A stretch of 46,444 nucleotides of DNA from Fuerstiella sp. (GTDB lineage: Bacteria; Planctomycetota; Planctomycetia; Planctomycetales; Planctomycetaceae), in contig JABABI010000056.1 of NCBI GenBank assembly GCA_014238335.1, positions 1 to 46,444 on the forward strand, read 5' to 3'. Positions 33,481 to 41,802 of this stretch are shown piece by piece. The translations under genes and the position numbers were made by a program. The notes beneath the pieces were generated by a model, which searched no databases, had not been told where the DNA came from, and saw only the letters and a program-made list of their open reading frames with translations. Every line of letters begins with the position of its first letter. Within the stretch, counting starts at the first letter, position 1.

Positions 33481-34728
33481 TTGCACCTTCGAAACAGCCA
33501 CACCACCCTGCAGGCCGGCTTGATCTGCATTCTGGCATGCCCGTTCGTCATATCCGATGAGAATCAGGGCGACATTCACTGGCGGAAGCACACGATCAAC
33601 GATCAGTCTCCGTTTGAAGCCGCAGGCGCAGCCGACTTGAACGGCGATGGAAAACTCGATGTTTTCAGCGGGGATTCGTGGTACGAAGCACCACAGTGGA
33701 CACGGCACAAGGTGCGAGAAGTTCTGCCCGGAACGAATCCGCACTACTACGAAGACTTTGCTGACCTGCCGCTGGACGTGAACCGTGATGGTCACATCGA
33801 CATTGTCACGTGTGCGTATTTCAGTCGGCGCATCGCCTGGATTGAACATCCGGGCGATCTGACGAAGCCGTGGATTGAACACACGATCGATCTGCCGGGA
33901 TCTATGGAGACGGGACAACTGGTCGACCTGAACGACGATAACAGTCCCGATTTTCTTCCCAATATCGGTGGTAATGTGGCGTGGTATGAAATCACCGCAA
34001 CAGCCCCGAACGTCAAGTGGAAGAAACACGACCTCGGCAACCAGGGAGCCGGCCACGGAGTGGGACATGGCGACATAAACCGAGACGGCAGGACTGACAT
34101 CATTACACCCAAAGGCTGGTACGAACAGCCGGCTGAAGCTGATTCGGACGATTGGCCGTTCCATCCGGAATTCCAACTGGGAGCCGCCAGCATTCTGATC
34201 ATTGGTCGCGATTTTGACTCAGATGGTGACACCGACGTGATGTGGGGCATGGGCCATGACTATGGGCTGCACTGGCTGAAACAGTCGACGGACAGCGATG
34301 GTGGGCGAACCTGGACGCGTGAGACTATCGACATAACGTTTTCACAGGTTCACACTCTGCACCTGGCCGATCTTGACGGAGACTCGCAGCCTGAAGTCAT
34401 TACAGGAAAACGAGTCTACGCGCACGAGACAGAACCAGGGGCCACGGAATCACCGTGCGTTTACAGCTTCCGGTATGATCGTAGCCAGAAACGCTGGGCG
34501 CGACAGGTCATCTTCGAAGGGCAGCCGGCGAAATTCGCCCCGGCGAAGGCCAAAGACCGGTGGGCCCTGAAGGATTTCGAACGGGGCAGTGCGGGCACTG
34601 GGTTACAGATGGATACTGGTGATATGGATGCCGATGGTGATATTGACGTAATTTGTCCTGGCAAGTCTGGTTTATACTGGTTTGAGAACATGCGAGTTTC
34701 CAAAGCAGATCAGGCTGCGGCTCGGTGA
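33481..34728 (+). CDS. Exported FG-GAP/VCBS repeat propeller protein
   Basis: The protein has 415 residues from TTG at 33481, preferred because GTGGAGA lies just upstream and because the residues then form a signal peptide (MHLRNSHTTLQAGLICILAC). A TTG at 33430 is the alternative. Seven calcium-binding FG-GAP-type repeats can be read: DLNGDGKLDVF, DVNRDGHIDIV, DLNDDNSPDFL, DINRDGRTDII, DFDSDGDTDVM, DLDGDSQPEVI and DMDADGDIDVI. They form a beta-propeller with Asp-rich loops that bind Ca2+. Such planctomycete proteins are often annotated as VCBS or FG-GAP repeat proteins and are thought to bind proteins or glycans outside the cell. It precedes the FHA cyclase gene by about 93 bp. Confidence 0.83.
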   Translation: MHLRNSHTTLQAGLICILACPFVISDENQGDIHWRKHTINDQSPFEAAGAADLNGDGKLDVFSGDSWYEAPQWTRHKVREVLPGTNPHYYEDFADLPLDVNRDGHIDIVTCAYFSRRIAWIEHPGDLTKPWIEHTIDLPGSMETGQLVDLNDDNSPDFLPNIGGNVAWYEITATAPNVKWKKHDLGNQGAGHGVGHGDINRDGRTDIITPKGWYEQPAEADSDDWPFHPEFQLGAASILIIGRDFDSDGDTDVMWGMGHDYGLHWLKQSTDSDGGRTWTRETIDITFSQVHTLHLADLDGDSQPEVITGKRVYAHETEPGATESPCVYSFRYDRSQKRWARQVIFEGQPAKFAPAKAKDRWALKDFERGSAGTGLQMDTGDMDADGDIDVICPGKSGLYWFENMRVSKADQAAAR

Positions 34729-34821
34729 CGGATTGCAGAAATGATTTGCCGATGTCGGGAATAGTCGACAGATGCGTAACCTGTGCCACGCTGTCTGGAA
34801 CCTGTGCCTTTGCGGCTGAAC

Positions 34822-36669
34822 ATGAAAGAATCTAAGGTCGTGACGACTTTGCTACTTACGATTTCAGGTGGCGATCCACCTCAGCACCGACATGTGGACC
34901 TGGAGGAGGGGTCTGTCATGCGCATTGGCCGCGGTGCTGCTGACGGCATTTCGTGGGATCCACATATTTCACGGCAGCATGCCGACTTGTGCTGGGATGG
35001 CGAACACTTGCGAGCGACTTGTCTGGTGGCCGCACGTAATCCAATCCTCTACAAGGGAGAGTCGGCTCGCGAAGTCATGCTGACACCCGGTGAAGCTTTC
35101 ATCATCGGCGAGACCAGTTTTCAATTTTCTGTGGCACCTGAGCAAGAGCCCCCCGGAATGGAGACTGTGCAGCTGCCGGTTCCCACGAATCGGGGCGTAT
35201 TGCTGGGAGAGCATACTTATTCTGAGCAGAAACTGCGGCAGTTTGCGTTTCGTGACAAGGAGCAGCAGCTGGAGCTGCTCTCTCGCCTTCCCGGTATGAT
35301 TTCTGAGTCCCAGTCGGATACAGAACTGGGACAAATGCTGGGTGGATTATTAATGGCGGCCATTCCTCAGGCCGTAGCCGTCGCCGTGGCACATTACGAC
35401 ATGACAGCACTGCCGGAAGACGAAACTTCGATCGATGATTTTCCCAAACCGTTAACAAAGCGAGTACGAACTCGGGATGAATTTGCCGGCCGATTCCAAC
35501 CCAGCCGACGAATCATTCTGAAGACTCTTCGTGAACAGACCAGCGTGCTGCACATCTGGCCGCCTGATATGCAGGAGGCGACGTTTACGAACACGGATGG
35601 CCTGGGCTGGGCCGTCTGTGTGCCCATTCGTGGCGAGTCCTGCCAGGGCTGGTGTATGTATGTTTCCGGCATGGGCGCCAGAGACGGCGGCCTGACTCTG
35701 TCGGAAGCCGACCTTGCCTCGGATCTTCGTTTCACCGAGCTGGTCGCTCAGTTCATCGGTTCGGTAAGACAGGTCCGGGTACTGCAGGAACAGAAGACGA
35801 GGCTCAGCTCGTTCTTCTCACCGAAGGTCATTGACAGCCTGACGGCCCTTGACGGCAGTGGCGCACTCTCTCCGGCGGAAAGAAACATTACCGTCCTGTT
35901 CTGTGACATTCGTGGTTTTTCCAGAAAAGCAGAGCAGTTGCATCATGATTTGCTGTCGCTGCTGGGAAGCGTCAGGGCGGCATTGGGGGTTATGGTCGCA
36001 GGAATTCTCAAACGCGATGGCGCCATTGCCGACCTGCAGGGCGATGCAGCGCTGGGGTTCTGGGGCTGGCCGGTCGCCCTCGAATACGGCCCCGTACCTG
36101 CGTGTCGCGCTGCGCTTACAATCTGTGAAGAGTTTCGCAAAGCCGCGGACCAGCCTGGTAGTCTGCTGCACGGGTTCTCAGTCGGAATCGGCGTTGCTCA
36201 TGGTCGCGCGGTAGCTGGTCAAATTGGTACGAACCAACATTCCAAGGTCGGTGTCTTTGGTCCGGTCGTGAATCAGGGAGCGAGATTGGAGGGTCTGACG
36301 AAGCAGTTCAATGTCTCAATCTGTATTGACGGTCCAACAGCGGAGTTCGTCGATCGCTATGTCCCATCTTCAGAAGGAAGGCTCAGGCCGCTGGCTCGTG
36401 TGCGTCCGAATGGTATGAAGACACCAGTTGATGTATTCAATCTGCTTCCCGCAGAAGACGAATGCGGCGAAGTCAGCTCGGAAATAATTACTGATCACGA
36501 AGCAGCTCTGGAGGCTGTCACCTCAGGAAAGTGGGAAGAAGCCGCAAGATTGTTAACACGTCTGCCTGACGAGGATGGCCCCAGGCAGTTCCTTATGCAG
36601 CAGATGGGGATGTGCAGGAATTCTCCGCCGTCAAACTGGGACGGAGCCTTCTGTCTGGCAGGCAAGTAG
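34822..36669 (+). CDS. FHA-GAF-class III nucleotide cyclase
   Basis: The protein has 615 residues from the ATG at 34822; a GTG at 34783 in the same frame is the alternative. Residues 12-100 are an FHA domain (IGRGAADG, ISRQHADL). The middle (about 145-315) resembles a GAF domain. The cyclase domain starts near 355: FCDIRGFSRKAEQ with metal-binding Asp362, LQGDAALGFWGWP with Asp408, and VVNQGARLEG with Asn484 and Arg488, the transition-state pair. Two residues that normally read the purine differ. The usual Lys before the GD motif is Asp (about 404), and the usual Asp before VN is Pro. Nucleotide specificity is therefore uncertain. The front end resembles the FHA-GAF kinase at 20513-22336. Confidence 0.9.
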   Translation: MKESKVVTTLLLTISGGDPPQHRHVDLEEGSVMRIGRGAADGISWDPHISRQHADLCWDGEHLRATCLVAARNPILYKGESAREVMLTPGEAFIIGETSFQFSVAPEQEPPGMETVQLPVPTNRGVLLGEHTYSEQKLRQFAFRDKEQQLELLSRLPGMISESQSDTELGQMLGGLLMAAIPQAVAVAVAHYDMTALPEDETSIDDFPKPLTKRVRTRDEFAGRFQPSRRIILKTLREQTSVLHIWPPDMQEATFTNTDGLGWAVCVPIRGESCQGWCMYVSGMGARDGGLTLSEADLASDLRFTELVAQFIGSVRQVRVLQEQKTRLSSFFSPKVIDSLTALDGSGALSPAERNITVLFCDIRGFSRKAEQLHHDLLSLLGSVRAALGVMVAGILKRDGAIADLQGDAALGFWGWPVALEYGPVPACRAALTICEEFRKAADQPGSLLHGFSVGIGVAHGRAVAGQIGTNQHSKVGVFGPVVNQGARLEGLTKQFNVSICIDGPTAEFVDRYVPSSEGRLRPLARVRPNGMKTPVDVFNLLPAEDECGEVSSEIITDHEAALEAVTSGKWEEAARLLTRLPDEDGPRQFLMQQMGMCRNSPPSNWDGAFCLAGK

Positions 36670-36732
36670 CCGCGGCCGGCCGCCCGAACAGGGGACCGGT
36701 TCCTGCCAGTGCCAACGGCCGTTCCGCCACCG

Positions 36733-38007
36733 TTAGTCGGTCGCAACGCAGTACAGATAACGGTCCGAGCGCAGGAACAGCCGCCCGTCGCTGACCGCGG
36801 GACTGCCGCTGAAATCACTGTCGTCCGTAAGTTTGTTATGAGCGATCTGTGTCAGCTCCGGGGTGGCATCAAGTACATATGTTCCGTTGAATCTGCTGAC
36901 GGCATACAGATGCTTTCCGATCAGTACAAGCGATGCGTAGAACTGTGCGTTCAGACGTTTACGTGCCGCTTCCTCGCCCGTTTTGATGTCGACGCAATTG
37001 GCAATGCCCTTGTCGTTCACCCAATACAGATGTCCGTTGTGAAGCACCGGGGAGGGTACGTACGAACCTCCACTGCTGGACCAGAGTACATGCGATTCCG
37101 TTACATCCTTGCGGCCGCCAAGTCGAATCGCCGTGCGCCCACCGCTGCGTCCCCCAATGACATATACGACTCCCTGTCCGGCAACCAGGCTGGGGCACGC
37201 ATTGGTGTCAATTCTCGCCTCAGCGTACCACTTCAACTTTCCGTTGTCTGGGTTCATGCTCCAGACTTCGGATGTAACGGGAAGCAGCATTTCCTCAACG
37301 CCCTGAAGATTGGTGACGATCACCGGCGTAGCATAGCTTCGCGAGAACGAGTCGGCTTCGGTTTTCCAGACTTCGTCTCCTGTTATTTTGTTCAATGCAC
37401 GCAGCGATTCACTTTCCGAGCCGGCCATCACGATCAGTTGATCCTTATGAAGAATCGGACTGGCTGCCGATCCGAACATGGAGGCACTCTGCGTTCCGAC
37501 GTCCTGCTGCCAGAGCTGCTGACCGCTCATATCAAACGCCAGCACACCCGAATTTCCGAACAGGACATAGACGCGTTCACCATCGCTGACGGGCGTATGT
37601 GATGCGTAACCAGGCCGTCCGGCGAAGCCCGGAACCGCACGTTCCCGGACGACGGACGGAATGATCTTCGCCCACATGATCTGTCCGGTGTTGCGATCAA
37701 CACACAGAAGATGGCGTTTCAGACTGCTCAGGTCGCCCTCGGCATCGGAATAGCACGTCACAAAGACTCGGTCACCAACCACGATTGGACTTGAGTAACC
37801 GGGTCCAGGCAACTCAAGTCGCCATTTCAAGTTCACTTCATCGCTCCACTGCGTGGGGACGCCGGAATCGTCGCTGATGCCGCGTGAACCAGGCCCGCGA
37901 AAACCCGTCCAGTCTGAAGCGACGACAGCTGGGCCAGCCATCCCGGCGCTCATGAAAACCGTTAATAGAAAACGAATCCGGCCAGAGCACAGGCACGTTG
38001 TGATCAT
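36733..38007 (-). CDS. Exported PQQ-like beta-propeller protein
   Basis: The 424-residue protein has a signal peptide (about residues 11-30, RFLLTVFMSAGMAGPAVVAS). The mature part opens with DWTGFRGPGSRGI, a common first motif of this group, and contains repeated blades such as PIVVGDRVFVTCYSDAEG, LLCVDRNTGQIMW, VLAFDMSGQQLWQ, DEVWKTEAD, and GVVYVIGGRSGG. It is a quinoprotein-like propeller of the BamB/PQQ repeat family. No PQQ-binding enzyme residues could be confirmed, so an enzymatic activity is not claimed. It is convergent with the cyclase gene. Confidence 0.9.
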   Translation of the reverse strand: MITTCLCSGRIRFLLTVFMSAGMAGPAVVASDWTGFRGPGSRGISDDSGVPTQWSDEVNLKWRLELPGPGYSSPIVVGDRVFVTCYSDAEGDLSSLKRHLLCVDRNTGQIMWAKIIPSVVRERAVPGFAGRPGYASHTPVSDGERVYVLFGNSGVLAFDMSGQQLWQQDVGTQSASMFGSAASPILHKDQLIVMAGSESESLRALNKITGDEVWKTEADSFSRSYATPVIVTNLQGVEEMLLPVTSEVWSMNPDNGKLKWYAEARIDTNACPSLVAGQGVVYVIGGRSGGRTAIRLGGRKDVTESHVLWSSSGGSYVPSPVLHNGHLYWVNDKGIANCVDIKTGEEAARKRLNAQFYASLVLIGKHLYAVSRFNGTYVLDATPELTQIAHNKLTDDSDFSGSPAVSDGRLFLRSDRYLYCVATD

Positions 38008-38588
38008 GAAACTGATTCCCGCTGATTATGATTGAATATCGTGAGACCAATATTGCAAAACCGTGTGGTCGGCAGCAGCGGTCGGCTGTTTCGGAGCCGC
38101 AGACGGACGACGGGCACTGCACTCTCAAACCCCAGCATACAATGTGCTGTCAAGGTGTCGAATGCTCATGTCGCAAAGTCGCCGTCTGCGTTCTCCCTGA
38201 CAATTCGCGGAGCAGACTGACAAGAAGTGCTACCAGCGTCTCCATAGGTATACGGCCAAATCCGACGAACGCCACAGGGCCAGGGCAAGCTGGAACGTTC
38301 GCGGCCGCTTCAGCCCTGTCAATTCGTAGCTCCCGTCGCTGGGACATGAATCCGCGTCAGGCCCCATAGGCAAGTCTGCCCATAATGTGCGTCAGCGCCC
38401 AGCCGGAACAATCGTTAAAGTGTGCCTGATCGATATGACTCGATCTCCGATTGTTAAGATTGTGCTGACTGGGCGTTCAATACTGAAGTGATTGCGAGGT
38501 CTGTGACGATTAACCAGACTGGACCGAAACACTTTCTACCTGCCGAACACGGCACAACACCAAAACGCGAAGTTCAGGAAGGGAAATC
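38008..38588. other. Long intergenic stretch upstream of the porin gene
   Basis: The 581 bp between the PQQ propeller gene and the porin hold no confident gene. A minus-strand frame at 38230-38367 encodes a 45-residue basic/aromatic peptide ending YLWRRW and a second overlapping frame at 38150-38347 is also open. Neither has a good ribosome site. The stretch must contain the promoters of the two flanking genes, which face away from each other. No known riboswitch or RNA was recognised. Confidence 0.5.
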
Positions 38589-40178
38589 GTGGCACGACGC
38601 ATGCTTCTTATGGTCATGGTCTGCACGTTGCTCACGCTGCGGAGCAGCTGCGTGGTCGCCGACGACCTTACTTATGAGCAGTTATTAAGCCGCTTGCAAG
38701 ACACAGAGCAGCGGCTGCTCAACCTTGAGCAGCAACAACCGCCGATTTTCCGCACAGCTGTAACTGCCAACTCGGCGGCCCCACCCGTCCCTTTGCCTTC
38801 GGTAGTCGAAGCCAAAGAACAGGGCGAAGATGTATCCCTGAACACGGCCCAGCCAACTTTTGACCAACGGCTGAAGTCACTCGAAAAAGGCTGGCAGTCG
38901 CTCGACGGCGCTTGGTCCGCCTTCGACGCGGCGGAAAAGAAACAGAAGGCCGACGCGGCGAAGCAGCCCACGTTCAAAATCAACGGGCGCATTCACGCGG
39001 ACTTCTGGGATTTCATCCAGGACGACGGTGGAATCGGGTTTCTTGAAAATCCTATCGGTTCGCTGCCGGCGGCCCGGGTTGGAACCGGCCCCGAAGACCG
39101 ATATGCTTTTCGCCGCATTCGCCTTGAAATGAAAGGTGACATCACAGAGACAATGCTGTGGCGAACGCAACTTGATTTTGCGAAGCCGGGCATCGCGGAA
39201 ATGAAGGACGTCTATATCGGGTTTAAGAATCTACCGAAGAACCAGCAGCTGCTGGTTGGTAACCAGAAGCGTCCGCTGGGACTCGATCACCTGAATAGTA
39301 GCCGCTACAACGTTTTTCTGGAGCGACCATTTGTAGTGGAAACATTCAACCCGGACGCGCGTCGTCCTGGTATCGCGATGTATGGCTATACGGACGACGA
39401 AAGATACCACTGGCGATACGGTGCCTATTACCTCGAAAACATTAAGTCAGACGGACAGTATCTTGGTGACCAGCGTCAGATGAGCGGAAACTTCCGACTC
39501 TCAAGCAGTCCGTGGTACGACGACAGTTCGGACGGGCGAGGCTATTTTCACTGGGCGTTCGCCGGCATGTTTGCCAAGCCACATGGAAATGACATGGGAA
39601 ATAATTCTCACAGCAACGAAGGACGCTTCGCGACGCGTCCTGAAGCTCGCAGCAGCCGTTCATGGCTGGACACGGGACGAATTGCAGGGGCTGACTGGTA
39701 CGAAATACTGGCGGTGGAAAGTATTTTCAACGTTGGCCAGATGCAGATTGTTGGCGAATACATGCATACCTTCATGCAGCGAGACGGGTTCAACGATACT
39801 CAGTTCAACGGCGGATACGTCTATCTGAGCTATATCCTGACCGGCGAACATATCCCCTACAGTCGTAAGACCGGAACGATCGGGCGACTGAAGCCGTTCG
39901 AAAACTTCTTCCTGATGGATCGCTGCGGCGGAGGCACATGCCACGGTTGGGGTGCCTTCGGTATTGCCGCACGGTACTCGTACCTGGATGTCAGCGACCA
40001 GGACGTTCTGGGCGGAGTCGGAAATTCGGGGTCATTCGCCTTTAACTGGTACTGGACCGCCTATTCGAAACTGCAGTTTAACCTGATCTATGGTGAAATT
40101 GATGATCGGTCTCCTGCTGTCGGCACCACGGGCGGCAGCTATCTGATGGCGGGAACTCGATTCGCCATTGAGTTCTGA
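38589..40178 (+). CDS. OprO/OprP-type (phosphate-selective) porin
   Basis: The protein has 529 residues from GTG at 38589, which has AGGAAGGGA 4-6 nt before it; an ATG four codons later is possible. It has a signal peptide (residues 1-24), then a coiled coil (LTYEQLLSRLQDTEQRLLNLEQQ) as in other envelope-anchored planctomycete porins. The beta-barrel region begins with TFKINGRIHADFWDF, followed by YAFRRIRLEMKGDITETMLWRTQLDFA, which matches the porin O/P family entry. The C-terminus ends with a Phe (AGTRFAIEF), as expected for outer-membrane insertion. The family is named for phosphate uptake, but its members transport various anions, so the substrate is not known. Confidence 0.9.
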   Translation: MARRMLLMVMVCTLLTLRSSCVVADDLTYEQLLSRLQDTEQRLLNLEQQQPPIFRTAVTANSAAPPVPLPSVVEAKEQGEDVSLNTAQPTFDQRLKSLEKGWQSLDGAWSAFDAAEKKQKADAAKQPTFKINGRIHADFWDFIQDDGGIGFLENPIGSLPAARVGTGPEDRYAFRRIRLEMKGDITETMLWRTQLDFAKPGIAEMKDVYIGFKNLPKNQQLLVGNQKRPLGLDHLNSSRYNVFLERPFVVETFNPDARRPGIAMYGYTDDERYHWRYGAYYLENIKSDGQYLGDQRQMSGNFRLSSSPWYDDSSDGRGYFHWAFAGMFAKPHGNDMGNNSHSNEGRFATRPEARSSRSWLDTGRIAGADWYEILAVESIFNVGQMQIVGEYMHTFMQRDGFNDTQFNGGYVYLSYILTGEHIPYSRKTGTIGRLKPFENFFLMDRCGGGTCHGWGAFGIAARYSYLDVSDQDVLGGVGNSGSFAFNWYWTAYSKLQFNLIYGEIDDRSPAVGTTGGSYLMAGTRFAIEF

Positions 40179-40312
40179 TGCAGCTGTGGCAACGGATACG
40201 GTTTAACCGACCGTTGTTGCGTCGTGTTCCGCCCCCTCCGCTTACGGGGCCCGACAGTATCGTACGCCGGAAAAACAAGCCCTCTGAGTAGGACCTTTTG
40301 CCCGCAGCATCT

Positions 40313-41665
40313 CTATCCCGCGACGTGCAACTGACCGATGGTTCCCGTGCTGTCCGCAAAATGTTCCATTGGAAGCCCCATCAGCTGGGCCTGCGTCAGC
40401 CACAGGTTGGCCAGCGGAGTGCCTTCCGGCATATTAATGTGCTGCCCCGATTGCACCCGTCTGCCTCCTCCCGCCATGATGATCGGCAGATCGTTGTATT
40501 GGTGAGTCGAACCATCACCTAAGCCCGAACCATAGGTAAACAGAGTGTTGTCCAGCAGCGACGTACCATCTGATTCTTCGATCGCGTCCATTTTCGAAAT
40601 CAGATACGCGTACTGTTCCATGTGAAACCGATCGACTTTCAGCAGGTCATCGATCATTTTCGTCTGGTTGTGCGACATCTGATGATGGCTGCGTGGTTTG
40701 TCAAACAGCCCCTCGAATTTATAAGGAGTGTCCCAGCGTTCGGGCCCGACCATAAAGGTGGCGACATTTGTCAGGCCGCTTTGTAAGGCCACAACCATCA
40801 GATCGCCCATCAGACGAATGTACTCGCCCCGCGGCAGGTACGCTTCCGGGGGCTCGTCGAAATCAACCTGGGCAAGTTCCGCCTTCATCTTCTCCAGTCG
40901 ATCCATCTGATTTTCAATGGTACGAATGGAATCGAAATACTCAGCAAACTTCTGTCGGTCAGTGTAGCCAAGGTCTTTCTTCAGCGCGTTCGCGTCCTCC
41001 AGCACCAGATCGGTGATGTCTCGGTAACGCGTGATTTCCTGAGTCGAAAACAGCCGACGATACATCTTGCGAGGGTCACGAATCGACGGAGCCAGATGTC
41101 CGGTACCGTACCACGAAATATTGTCGAAGTAGATCGACTCTTTGTTGTCGCGATGGCTGTTGCAACTGAATTCGAGGGTTGGGAAAGGCGTCTTTGTTCC
41201 AACATGATCGGCGACCAGATGATCGAGCGTCCGGTTAAGCGGCCACGCCGTTCCCTTGATCGTGTACGGGCTGGCACTGCTCAGATAACAGGACGCGCAT
41301 TGGGCGTGAACGTCCGTGCCCTGCTGAAAGGTCCGGTCCATACCAGTGATCAGGTTGATTTTCGCTTTAAAGTGCTCCAGCGGCTGCAACGTGGGTGTCA
41401 GTTCGCCGAGCCGTTTGAGCCTGAACAACGGATCCTGTTTGCCCAGCGACTTCATGACGTTTCCCAGGTTTCCTTTCGGTATCACCTGGTCGGCTTCACC
41501 GGGAAAGAAGCCGCGGCGTACCACGCCGATCGGTACATAAAAATGAGCCATCCGCGGGGCCACATGTTTTGCCGAAGCCGCTGTGGCAATGCTCTCCATC
41601 CATGGCAGGGCCAGAGCAGTTCCGCTGAGGCCTCGCAGGAATGTTCGTCGAGTTGTGGATTTCAT
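40313..41665 (-). CDS. DUF1552 protein, Tat-exported
   Basis: The 450-residue protein starts with a clear twin-arginine signal (MKSTTRRTFLRGLSGTALAL). The DUF1552 signature follows: PRMAHFYVPIGVVRRGFFPGE, then LTPTLQPLEHFKAKINLITGMD, and LDNTLFTYGSGLGDGSTHQYNDLPIIMAGGG near the end. This family is nearly always encoded just after a DUF1592-type cytochrome gene, as here with a gap of 137 bp. The two are thought to form an exported pair; no reaction is established. The gene converges on the porin gene. Confidence 0.93.
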   Translation of the reverse strand: MKSTTRRTFLRGLSGTALALPWMESIATAASAKHVAPRMAHFYVPIGVVRRGFFPGEADQVIPKGNLGNVMKSLGKQDPLFRLKRLGELTPTLQPLEHFKAKINLITGMDRTFQQGTDVHAQCASCYLSSASPYTIKGTAWPLNRTLDHLVADHVGTKTPFPTLEFSCNSHRDNKESIYFDNISWYGTGHLAPSIRDPRKMYRRLFSTQEITRYRDITDLVLEDANALKKDLGYTDRQKFAEYFDSIRTIENQMDRLEKMKAELAQVDFDEPPEAYLPRGEYIRLMGDLMVVALQSGLTNVATFMVGPERWDTPYKFEGLFDKPRSHHQMSHNQTKMIDDLLKVDRFHMEQYAYLISKMDAIEESDGTSLLDNTLFTYGSGLGDGSTHQYNDLPIIMAGGGRRVQSGQHINMPEGTPLANLWLTQAQLMGLPMEHFADSTGTIGQLHVAG

Positions 41666-41802
41666 TGTTCGAAGCTTCGCGTTCTGCCCGACTGTCCGGG
41701 ATTTGTGTCGATGAGTAACAGCACGGTCATCTACCAGCCATCGCCACGGGTTCCGCCAGTGCTGTGTTCTGCGTCGTGTCGCTCGTTAAGTCTTGTCCTC
41801 TG

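Noticed and set aside
36672..36683. 12-bp palindrome gcggccggccgc between convergent genes
   Set aside because: GC-rich and short, no loop or T-run; consistent with chance in this GC context.
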